Shown in pieces: positions 6,974 to 12,796 of a stretch of DNA of 12,796 nucleotides; position 1 is the first letter of the stretch, and each line of letters opens with the position of its first letter. The stretch is from positions 1 to 12,796 of the forward strand of contig CAYUKK010000201.1 of the NCBI GenBank assembly GCA_964445305.1. The letters run 5' to 3'. The notes under the pieces are model-generated. The model was not told the origin of the DNA. It ran no database searches and worked only from the letters and a program-made list of their open reading frames with translations. Position numbers and translations under genes: made by a program. The stretch is from CAYUKK01 sp964445305. GTDB lineage: Bacteria; Acidobacteriota; Aminicenantia; Aminicenantales; UBA8522.

Positions 6974-7093
6974 ATCGCTGGTTAACGCAGCCAGGGAAAA
7001 CGGAATTAGCCGAATTTAGAGCTCTCCGTCACTGGCTTGCCCATTTTTTTCCTTGTCCTTGAAGCGCCAGCAAGCATTTTGATAAACTCTATG

Positions 7094-7109
7094 CCTGTCT
7101 TCGGACAGG
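7094..7109 (+). promoter_or_regulatory. UUCG-tetraloop hairpin in the symporter leader
   Basis: CCTGTC-TTCG-GACAGG is a perfect 6-bp stem closed by C(UUCG)G, the most stable tetraloop class, 54 nt upstream of the symporter ATG. It is not followed by a T-run, so it is not a terminator. It is more likely part of a folded 5' leader, though no riboswitch family is recognised. Confidence 0.4.
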
Positions 7110-7163
7110 GAAAACAAGCGCATGCCTTTTTGAAGGAGATAGCGCAGGAAAGGAAAGGATGAG

Positions 7164-8918
7164 ATGAGCGGACTCCAACCTGTGGATTGGATGATTGTCC
7201 TCCTCTATTTCTTGATCATCCTGGGCATTTCCTGGTGGGTCATCCGCCAGGGGCAGAGGACATCGACGGATTATTTTCTGGCCGGTCGCCACCTGGGCTG
7301 GTTCATCATCGGCGCCTCCATTTTTTCTTCCAACATCGGTTCAGAGCATCTCGTCGGTCTGGCCGGTTCTGGCGCCACCGATGGAGTAGCCATGGCCCAC
7401 TACGAGTTACATGCCTGGTGCCTTCTTGTCCTCGCCTGGGTCATGGTGCCCTTCTACATGCGCTCCAGAGTCTTTACCATGCCGGAGTTTCTGGAGAAAC
7501 GGTTCTCGCCCCAATCCCGGACTGTCCTTTCCCTCATCTCCCTCGTCGCCTATATCCTGACCAAGATCGCTGTCGGCATTTTTGCCGGCGGGATTGTCTT
7601 TAGCGTCCTTGTCCCCGAGGTTCGCCTCTTCGGCCTGGACAGTTTTTGGGTGGGCTCTATCCTCGTCATCGTCTTTACCGGCATCTACACCATCCTGGGT
7701 GGCCTGCGTGCTGTCGCTTATACGGAGGCGATGCAGACGATCGTCCTCGTCTTTGGCTCCATCCTGGTGACAATATTCGGGTTAAAAGCTCTGGGCGGCT
7801 GGGGAGTTTTACGTTCGGTGGCCGGCTCGGAGATGTTCAACCTCTGGAAGCCTCTCGTTCCAGCCGGCCTGGAGGGAACATGGGCTCCGGTCAGGGAGGC
7901 AGGCCGGATGGCCTGGTATTTCAACGATAATTATCCATGGCTGGGCATGCTCTTCTGCGCCCCCATCATCGGCCTCTGGTACTGGTGCACGGATCAGTAT
8001 ATCGTCCAGCGAGCCCTCGGAGCCAAGGATGAGCGCGAGGCCAGGCGAGGTTCCATTACTGCCTCCTTTTTCAAGCTTTTGCCCGTTTTTATTTTCATCA
8101 TCCCCGGGATCATCACTTTCGCCCTGGCCAAGAGCGGTCAGGTCCCGGCTCTCCAGCACGAGTTTTTCGGGCCCTCGGGCGAGCTTCTCCGCGACAATGC
8201 CCAGAAAGCTTTTCCCCTCCTCGTCGCTCACGTTCTACCTGTTGGCGTTCGCGGAATTGTCGTCGCCGGACTCCTGGCGGCTCTCATGAGCTCCCTGGCC
8301 GGAGTCTTTAACGCTTCATCGACCCTTTTCACCATGGACTTTTATGCCCGGATGCGACCCCAGGCTACCCAGCAGCAGCTCGTCTGGATGGGGAGGGTGG
8401 CGACAACGGTCATGGTCGCCATCGGCCTCATCTGGATCCCTGTTATCCGCGGCGGAAAGGGGTTGTACGACTATCTCCAGGGAATCCAGGCTTATCTGGC
8501 CCCGCCCATTTTTGTTGTCTTCTTTCTTGGCGTGTTCATGAAACGCCTGAATGGCAAGGGCTGTCTGGCTGCCCTTCTGACCGGCTTTGGCCTGGGGCTC
8601 TTCCGTCTGGCCGTTGACACACCGGTTAAATTGCTCAAGGGCTTTTCCTACCCCGAAGGTTCCTTTTTCTGGGTTATCAACAACATCTTTTTCCAGTATT
8701 ACAGCCTCTTCATTTTCATCGTCTGTGTGGCTGTCATGATTGTCGTCAGCTACCTGACTGAGGAGCCGGGTTATGAAAAGATTAGCGGCCTCACCTACGC
8801 CACCAGGACGGCTGAAGACAAAGCTCGGTCCAGGGCCAGCTGGGGCACAGGGGATGTCATCGCCTCAGCCATTGTCCTGCTCATGATTTTAGCCGCTTAC
8901 CTCTATTTCAGGGGGTAA
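7164..8918 (+). CDS. SGLT-like sodium/sugar symporter (SSS family)
   Basis: This is a 584-aa inner-membrane transporter with about 14 hydrophobic helices. It couples sodium influx to uptake of a small solute, most likely a hexose. Similarity to animal SGLT1 is visible in SNIGSEHLVGLAGSG (56-70), LWYWCTDQYIVQR (271-283), FFKLLPVF (302-309), ALMSSL (373-378) and STLFTMDFYAR. Sugar-contact positions known from human SGLT1 are all kept: Asn57 (N78), His62 (H83), Glu81 (E102), Tyr273/Trp274 (Y290/W291), Lys304 (K321) and Gln439 (Q457). The Na2-site Ser pair is Ser376/Ser377, and Ala373 matches vSGLT. The ATG at 7164 follows AAGGAAAGGA at a good distance. No catabolic genes adjoin it, so the exact sugar (glucose, galactose or another) is open. 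It is convergent with the second propeller, 23 bp apart. Confidence 0.92.
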   Translation: MSGLQPVDWMIVLLYFLIILGISWWVIRQGQRTSTDYFLAGRHLGWFIIGASIFSSNIGSEHLVGLAGSGATDGVAMAHYELHAWCLLVLAWVMVPFYMRSRVFTMPEFLEKRFSPQSRTVLSLISLVAYILTKIAVGIFAGGIVFSVLVPEVRLFGLDSFWVGSILVIVFTGIYTILGGLRAVAYTEAMQTIVLVFGSILVTIFGLKALGGWGVLRSVAGSEMFNLWKPLVPAGLEGTWAPVREAGRMAWYFNDNYPWLGMLFCAPIIGLWYWCTDQYIVQRALGAKDEREARRGSITASFFKLLPVFIFIIPGIITFALAKSGQVPALQHEFFGPSGELLRDNAQKAFPLLVAHVLPVGVRGIVVAGLLAALMSSLAGVFNASSTLFTMDFYARMRPQATQQQLVWMGRVATTVMVAIGLIWIPVIRGGKGLYDYLQGIQAYLAPPIFVVFFLGVFMKRLNGKGCLAALLTGFGLGLFRLAVDTPVKLLKGFSYPEGSFFWVINNIFFQYYSLFIFIVCVAVMIVVSYLTEEPGYEKISGLTYATRTAEDKARSRASWGTGDVIASAIVLLMILAAYLYFRG

Positions 8919-8941
8919 GAATCCACTGCCTTTTGATAGTC

Positions 8942-10087
8942 TTATTGGCATAAGCGGCGAAGGTCTTCTTCCTCTTTACCCTGACGCCTGATGGCCTTGA
9001 CCGATGGAACTCCATCCTGATCCACCTCGCCCACGAAGATGAAGGCGGGCGAAATCCCCATGATCCATACTTGGGTTTTAACCTTGACGATTTCTCTTCC
9101 CTGATCATCCATCAGCCAGTAGCCTCGCTCGGGCTGGTCGGCATCGACCCGGGAGGCAAAAAGGAACCTTCCTTCCGGCGTCCTCATGACTTCCCATATC
9201 GTTGGCTTGTGGGAATAGATGGATTTCTTGTATTTGTCGATGACTTTTCCAAAGCGGGCCCACCAGTCGGGGTCGCGACTCGCCATCATCTCCCGCCGTC
9301 TCTTTTTCCATTCCTCGAGGTCCCTCTTGGTCACTTTCTCGGATGGGGGGAGGGGAGTGGCCATTTCCCGGACGACCTTGCCCGAGAAATCGACAACCTG
9401 GATTCTGGTTTCGACGCCATCTGAGAAAAGAACAGATTTCTCGTCGAAGGGACACCAGAGGAACATTGGAGTGAAGGGGATGGGCGAATCAGCGCCATCA
9501 TGGACGAAAGAAATCCGGGTGATGTGGTTTGTCTTTTTAAGGCTGGAGAGAATCTGACCGGCAGTATCCATGAGAACGAGCTCTCGCTTCGACCGATGGT
9601 AGAAATAGTCCTTCTCCCTTTCCGGCTGGCCGAGAAAGGCCAGGTCAACCAGGAAGTTCCCGCCTCGAAGGGACACAGCTCTCGAAATGCCGAAGAATTC
9701 CTTGAGCTGGGGTTTAACGACGCGGTCGAGCTGGCCGTTGAGGTCGACGATGGTTATCCAGGGATGACCGCCAAAAAACTCGCTGAAAAAGAGCTTCGCC
9801 TCGTCGGCCAGGAAGCCAAAGCTCACTCCATCGGGCCGCTGGATCTCGCCCGGCCCCTGGCCCTTGCCTCCAATTTTCCGGATGAAATCGCCGCTCGGAG
9901 AGTAGACCTTGATAAAAGCATCGGCCTGGTCATAGGCATAGATATTCCCATCCGGCCCCTCAGTCACCTGACGGGGAAAAATAAGCTCACCGGGTGTACC
10001 CGGCTTTCCTAGAGGAATAAGGGTCTGGCCAAGAAGCACGGCTCTAATGAAAAAGAGGGAGCACAAGATGAAAGCATTTTTCTTCAT
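8942..10087 (-). CDS. Secreted six-bladed beta-propeller protein (second copy)
   Basis: This is a 381-aa exported protein. Residues 1-20 form a short signal peptide (MKKNAFILCSLFFIRAVLLG). NHL-like blades follow: GPDGNIYAYDQADAFIKVYSPSGDFIRKIGG, with the diagnostic KGQGPGEIQRP loop at ~75-85. Later come WITIVDLNGQLDRVV, then TRIQVVDFSGKVVREM, and a last blade FIFVGEVDQDGVPSVKAIRRQ. A positively charged helical insert at ~255-285 (EEWKKRRREMMASRD) is unusual between blades. Its start overlaps the stop of the upstream DUF6506 gene as ATGA (10084-10087), so it is probably translated by coupling. It shares family with the propeller at 5529-6671 but is clearly diverged from it. Ligand and partner are unknown. 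Confidence 0.85.
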   Translation of the reverse strand: MKKNAFILCSLFFIRAVLLGQTLIPLGKPGTPGELIFPRQVTEGPDGNIYAYDQADAFIKVYSPSGDFIRKIGGKGQGPGEIQRPDGVSFGFLADEAKLFFSEFFGGHPWITIVDLNGQLDRVVKPQLKEFFGISRAVSLRGGNFLVDLAFLGQPEREKDYFYHRSKRELVLMDTAGQILSSLKKTNHITRISFVHDGADSPIPFTPMFLWCPFDEKSVLFSDGVETRIQVVDFSGKVVREMATPLPPSEKVTKRDLEEWKKRRREMMASRDPDWWARFGKVIDKYKKSIYSHKPTIWEVMRTPEGRFLFASRVDADQPERGYWLMDDQGREIVKVKTQVWIMGISPAFIFVGEVDQDGVPSVKAIRRQGKEEEDLRRLCQ

Positions 10088-10416
10088 TCCACCTCCTCCC
10101 TTTTAAACCAGCCGACCCTTTCCATCGTTTCAAGAGTGATCTTTGAACTTGGGCCATCGCCTCGCGCCACGGCTACACCCGCCCTGCCTCTGACTGCTTC
10201 CTGGATTTCGGCAACGTCAGCATGCGTAAACCCGGGACAGAGCAAAATAGAATGGATTCCCTCATCCTCGAGGAGCTTTTTGGCAACCGATAGGGCCTGC
10301 TCTTGGCTGCGGACAACAACGACAAAAAGTTTGTAGAGAGAACTCTCTATGACTGCCCGGTGCTTGTCCATGTCCGCGTCCGGAGCGTAAGCCAGGAAGA
10401 GTGCTCTAAAAACCAT
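10084..10416 (-). CDS. DUF6506 family small protein
   Basis: This is a 110-aa cytosolic protein without a signal peptide. It matches what I recall of DUF6506: an opening strand LFLAYAPDADMDKHRAVIE, a middle YKLFVVVVRSQEQALSVAKKLLEDEGI, and a LCPGFTHADVAEIQEAV loop-helix, giving a compact alpha/beta fold. The biochemical role of this family is unknown to me. The start is taken at 10416 because GAGGAGG (10424-10430) lies seven bases upstream; an in-frame ATG at 10422 is only one base from that site, too close to be used. The stop overlaps the propeller start by four bases. Pairing a cytosolic small protein with a secreted propeller is unexpected. Confidence 0.7.
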   Translation of the reverse strand: MVFRALFLAYAPDADMDKHRAVIESSLYKLFVVVVRSQEQALSVAKKLLEDEGIHSILLCPGFTHADVAEIQEAVRGRAGVAVARGDGPSSKITLETMERVGWFKREEVE

Positions 10417-10423
10417 GATCATG

Positions 10424-10430
10424 CCTCCTC
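10424..10430 (-). promoter_or_regulatory. Ribosome binding site that decides the DUF6506 start
   Basis: GAGGAGG on the minus strand is seven bases from the ATG at 10416 and one base from the ATG at 10422, which favours the downstream start. Confidence 0.65.
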
Positions 10431-10475
10431 ATCATTATTGAAATCAGCATTGAATAACATAATCGAAAAACAAAA

Positions 10476-10592
10476 AATAAGAAATGGGCTCACGAAATGC
10501 CGAGCTTGCGGTTATTCTGACCTGACCTTCGTCGCATCAGCCGAGCCCTCGAGGAAGAACTTCGCGTCCGTCGTGCGCTCTTATTTCTTATT
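10476..10592 (-). terminator. Terminator-like nested inverted repeat after the permease
   Basis: Read on the minus strand, AATAAGAAAT (10592-10583) is followed by GGGCTC (10548-10543), then its partner GAGCCC (10491-10486), then ATTTCTTATT (10485-10476), which leads into a T-rich tract (TTTTG, then TTTTT). The GC stem directly followed by T-rich sequence is terminator-like, though its loop is long (51 nt). It lies between the permease stop and the DUF6506 operon, so it would separate the two minus-strand transcripts. A folded 3' RNA is an alternative. Confidence 0.4.
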
Positions 10593-10645
10593 ATTCCCAT
10601 AAAATCTATCGATTTAATAGAGTATTCGCTATCCAAAGCCACGAT

Positions 10646-12073
10646 TCACCTCCGACACCCTCCCCTTTTTTTCCAGAAGAAATAGGCTGGCAGCCCGAGC
10701 CCGATTATCCCCAGCCCGAGGGTAGATTCAAAGGGTTGCGAAAAAATGCTGTTCAGGAATATGGCTACGTTGATGGCGACAAAAAGGAGAGGCAACAACG
10801 GGTATCCCCATACCCGGTATGGCCTTTCCCGCTGCGGCTGTTTTTTCCGCAGGACGAACACCGCCGCGCCTGTTCCCGCGAAGAACAAGACCAGGGCAAA
10901 TATGACATACTCATAGAGAGTCTGGTAAGTCCCGCTCAAACACAAAAGGGACGACCAGAGCGCCTGGCCGGCGATGGCTATCGTCGGGACTCGATACTTC
11001 GGATGAATCCAGCTCATCCGCTTGAAAAACAGGTTTTCTTTGGCCATGGCATAAAAGACCCTCGGCCCGTAGATGATTGTCGCACTCAGGCAGCCGAAAA
11101 TAGTAACGGCAATACCACCGGCAATGAGGGAGGCCGCTTTTTCTCCAAAGAGGGAAGTGGCCGCAAGCTCTCCGACCCGCGCCACTCCCTTCATTCTGGC
11201 CACGGGCAATGCCAAAAGGTAAACAATATTAACTAATACATAAATGAGTGTCACTCCCAGCGTTCCGATGACAAGGCTCAGCGGGATGGTCCTTTTTGGG
11301 TTCCTGACTTCTTCAGCCGTACAATTGACCGCATACCAGCCATCGTAAGTCCAGAGGACAGCAAAGAGGGCGAGGCCGAGAGGTTTGAGGCCCGAAGGCC
11401 CGGCGCTTCGGAAAAGAGAGCCCAAGCTCTCGATCCCCTCTTTTTTTCCGAAGAAAAAGCCTCCCCCGACGATGGCGGCAAGACTGGCCAGGCGCATGAC
11501 CATGAACAAGTTCTGAACAAAAACGCCCGATTTTATGCCCATGTAGTTGATTCCCGAAAGAATGATGATAGCCACGGCGGCCAAGATCTGCCCCGAGGAG
11601 AGCGATAAGGGAAGACCGGCGATGGACCCCTTGATTAGAATCGTCCGGGGAGTAAGACCAGGCCAGAAATAACCCACGTACTCCGAAAACCCAACAGCGA
11701 GAGCAGCTATCCCCCCGCATTCAATGACCCAGAAGAACGCCCATCCGAAAAGAAAACCCGCCCAGTCTCCATAAGCTTCTTTGAGGTAGATGAACTGCCC
11801 GCCAGCCCGGGGGAACATTCCCCCCAGCTCAGCAAAAGTTAGAGCTCCACAGACAGTGATGAAGCCGCCGATAAGCCAGACCATGAGAATCATCCATGGC
11901 GAAGGAACAAACTCAGCAATGAAGCCGGTGGTCATGAAGATGCCCGAGCCGATGACGCTCCCCATAACCAAAAAAACGGCATCGAGGAGGCTCATCTTTT
12001 CAATAAATCCCCTTCCTTCTTTCTCCATGCCGCTCTCTCTTTTTTTGATTTTACTGATTATACTTTTTTCCAT
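10646..12073 (-). CDS. APC-superfamily amino acid permease (LAT/SteT-like)
   Basis: This is an inner-membrane transporter of up to 475 aa with about 12 helices. Helix 1 carries the unwound GSGIF motif (42-46) that binds the amino-acid backbone in the APC fold. Further family marks are FPRAGGQFIYLKEAYG (87-102), WTYDGW (241-246, the helix-6 region), the cytoplasmic loop EEVRNPKRTIP (254-264) and RPYRVWGYPLLP near the C-terminus. YDGW and EEVRNP point to the L-type exchanger branch, related to bacterial SteT. The specific amino acid cannot be read. The start is uncertain: ATG codons at 12073, 12028 and 11995 are in frame and none has a strong ribosome site. The one at 12028 has GAGAGAG four bases upstream and would give 460 aa. 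A 22-bp palindrome about 140 bp upstream may be its operator. Confidence 0.88.
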   Translation of the reverse strand: MEKSIISKIKKRESGMEKEGRGFIEKMSLLDAVFLVMGSVIGSGIFMTTGFIAEFVPSPWMILMVWLIGGFITVCGALTFAELGGMFPRAGGQFIYLKEAYGDWAGFLFGWAFFWVIECGGIAALAVGFSEYVGYFWPGLTPRTILIKGSIAGLPLSLSSGQILAAVAIIILSGINYMGIKSGVFVQNLFMVMRLASLAAIVGGGFFFGKKEGIESLGSLFRSAGPSGLKPLGLALFAVLWTYDGWYAVNCTAEEVRNPKRTIPLSLVIGTLGVTLIYVLVNIVYLLALPVARMKGVARVGELAATSLFGEKAASLIAGGIAVTIFGCLSATIIYGPRVFYAMAKENLFFKRMSWIHPKYRVPTIAIAGQALWSSLLCLSGTYQTLYEYVIFALVLFFAGTGAAVFVLRKKQPQRERPYRVWGYPLLPLLFVAINVAIFLNSIFSQPFESTLGLGIIGLGLPAYFFWKKRGGCRR

Positions 12074-12142
12074 TGTCTGTCACAAACTCAACTCCTCTTC
12101 AACCCTCGTCTCTTTTTTATTTTTCCTTTTTTCCTGACTCTT

Positions 12143-12176
12143 TATCGAGAAGAAAGAGTGAGTAACGACCTCGATA
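12143..12176 (-). repeat. Inverted repeat in the permease leader
   Basis: TATCGAG (12143-12149) and CTCGATA (12170-12176) form a 7-bp stem with a 20-nt loop. In the permease transcript this would be a 5'-leader hairpin about 70 nt before the start codon. There is no T-run after it, and no known leader family is recognised. Confidence 0.35.
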
Positions 12177-12201
12177 CTCATTATCCTTTTTATTTTCAAT
12201 A

Positions 12202-12207
12202 AGTTAA
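12202..12207 (-). promoter_or_regulatory. Candidate -35 of the permease promoter
   Basis: On the minus strand TTAACT (12207-12202) is followed after 18 bases by TAATGA (12183-12178). The pair is weak but plausible, and it lies two bases downstream of the 22-bp palindrome, as expected for a site contacted by an activator. Confidence 0.25.
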
Positions 12208-12209
12208 GA

Positions 12210-12231
12210 TAATGTCGGCATGCCGACATTA
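12210..12231. promoter_or_regulatory. Perfect 22-bp palindrome, likely operator
   Basis: The half-site TAATGTCGGCA is followed directly by its exact reverse complement, giving 22 bp with no mismatch and no spacer. No T-run follows on either strand, which argues against a terminator. It lies about 140 bp upstream of the permease start and next to a weak candidate promoter. A dimeric repressor or activator site is the simplest reading; the family is not recognised. Confidence 0.55.
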
Positions 12232-12491
12232 ACCCCATCATCAGCCCCTCCGCGCCATTATCGCCATCCCTCAGCATCCTCGTCTTCAGTAGGGGAGAGG
12301 GTCTCCTTTCGGATTCACCGTCGTCCGGCCGGTTTTCTTATTGACCCAAATTTGCCCACAGAGAATTATCATCAAACGAAAGTGCTTCATCTTGTAATAA
12401 ATTATCACCATAGCGAGCACACCTGAGGGGTGGCGTGGTTCGGGGGCCGACCTGACCCAAGACGCTGACCATTGTTCCCCTCCGGCCTGCT

Positions 12492-12586
12492 CGAAAGACG
12501 CCCACCTTTTCTCAGGCCCCCTTTGATTGTTCAAAGGAGGTAGGGGGATTTAATGGCTAAGAAAGAATTCCTGGGGGCGTCTTTCG
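12492..12586. repeat. Nested inverted repeats, possible MITE-like or RNA element
   Basis: CGAAAGACGCCC (12492-12503) and its exact reverse complement GGGCGTCTTTCG (12575-12586) bracket 71 bp. Inside them CCTTTGA and TCAAAGG form a second perfect 7-bp stem with a TTGT loop (about 12519-12536). No transposase and no target-site duplication is seen. Confidence 0.4.
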
Positions 12587-12796
12587 CGGAGAGGGGTAGG
12601 GGTGGTTAATACATAAAAAACAAAGCTTTCGATAGCGTCTCGGAACGCCGACCCCAGCGTTTGATGCCACGGGAAACAGGCGATGGTCTGGGCTTCGTAA
12701 TCCCAACCCCTAGCCTCCACACGCACTTTCCCTATGTTGGATCTAAGGCCCATTAATCCCCACTTGGAGAATTGGGGGGAACAGGCGAGGGGCTGG

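Larger units (their letters stand above)
6672..7163. other. Intergenic region (492 bp) between propeller and symporter
   Basis: This gap holds the doubtful 101-codon frame, the inverted repeat at 6715-6746, a GCTTGC/GCAAGC pair around 7034-7077 and the UUCG hairpin at 7094-7109. No clear promoter hexamers stand out, and no RNA family is recognised. Confidence 0.5.
12074..12796. other. Gene-poor right end (723 bp)
   Basis: I see no convincing coding sequence here. Contents are the permease leader with the inverted repeat 12143-12176, the 22-bp palindrome 12210-12231, the nested inverted repeats at 12492-12586, and a G/C-tract-rich edge with a weak CCCCA/TGGGG stem near 12757-12776. Short frames on both strands lack domain features. 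Confidence 0.5.

Noticed and set aside
7718..8231. Overlapping minus-strand frames within the symporter gene
   Set aside because: They are antisense shadows of a clearly conserved membrane protein.
10303..10602. 99-codon plus-strand frame with KCRACGYSDL, like the zinc-ribbon start of some methyltransferases
   Set aside because: Its first third is antisense to the DUF6506 gene, only two Cys are present, and the rest falls in an inverted-repeat region.
12553..12609. 18-codon frame after AGGAGG
   Set aside because: The ribosome-site spacing is long (12 nt), the frame is very short and it overlaps the inverted-repeat arm.
12550..12753. 67-codon minus-strand frame with GWDY, recalling REP-associated transposases (GYDYSQ motif)
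   Set aside because: Only four residues fit; the catalytic His-x-His and Tyr motifs are absent, and the flanks are repeat-like.

Overview
The window looks like an ordinary stretch of chromosome from a free-living, probably Gram-negative and anaerobic or facultative bacterium. The mix of genes is a secreted DUF4091 protein, several secreted NHL-type six-bladed beta-propellers, a CBM9/DOMON-like secreted protein, an SGLT-type sodium symporter, and a Crp/Fnr regulator beside a Cys-rich ferredoxin. I associate that mix with Candidatus Aminicenantes or Acidobacteriota-like lineages, but this is inference from gene content; no rRNA or marker gene is present. I see no CRISPR array, tRNA, rRNA or intact mobile element.

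Left block (1-4275, all +): the C-terminal half of an arginine-deiminase-superfamily (DDAH-like) hydrolase; a 764-aa secreted glycoside-hydrolase-like protein with a carbohydrate-binding-like insertion; a 206-aa Crp/Fnr regulator starting 1 nt after that gene's stop; and a 270-aa ferredoxin-domain protein. Between the last two lies a perfect 14-bp FNR-type palindrome spaced like a class II activator site from a good -10 box. The regulator carries the FNR-type E-xx-SR recognition helix that would read it. This is the clearest regulatory circuit in the window.

Centre (4336-8918): a secreted CBM9/DOMON-like protein on the minus strand, then a divergent gap of about 350 bp. Next come a secreted beta-propeller (+), a 490-bp gap with an 8-bp-stem hairpin, a doubtful small ORF and a UUCG hairpin, and then a 584-aa sodium/sugar symporter that keeps the sugar-contact residues known from human SGLT1 and vSGLT.

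Right block (8942-12073, all -): a second beta-propeller translationally coupled (ATGA overlap) to an upstream DUF6506 protein, then an APC/LAT-family amino acid permease. A terminator-like inverted repeat with a T-rich tract lies between the permease and DUF6506. The last 720 bp hold no convincing gene, but contain a perfect 22-bp palindrome upstream of the permease and a nested inverted-repeat structure.

Functionally, the secreted DUF4091 and CBM9-like proteins, the propellers and the sugar symporter fit a life of glycan or oligosaccharide scavenging. The regulator and ferredoxin form a separate redox or nitrosative-stress module. Nothing here proves that these modules work together.
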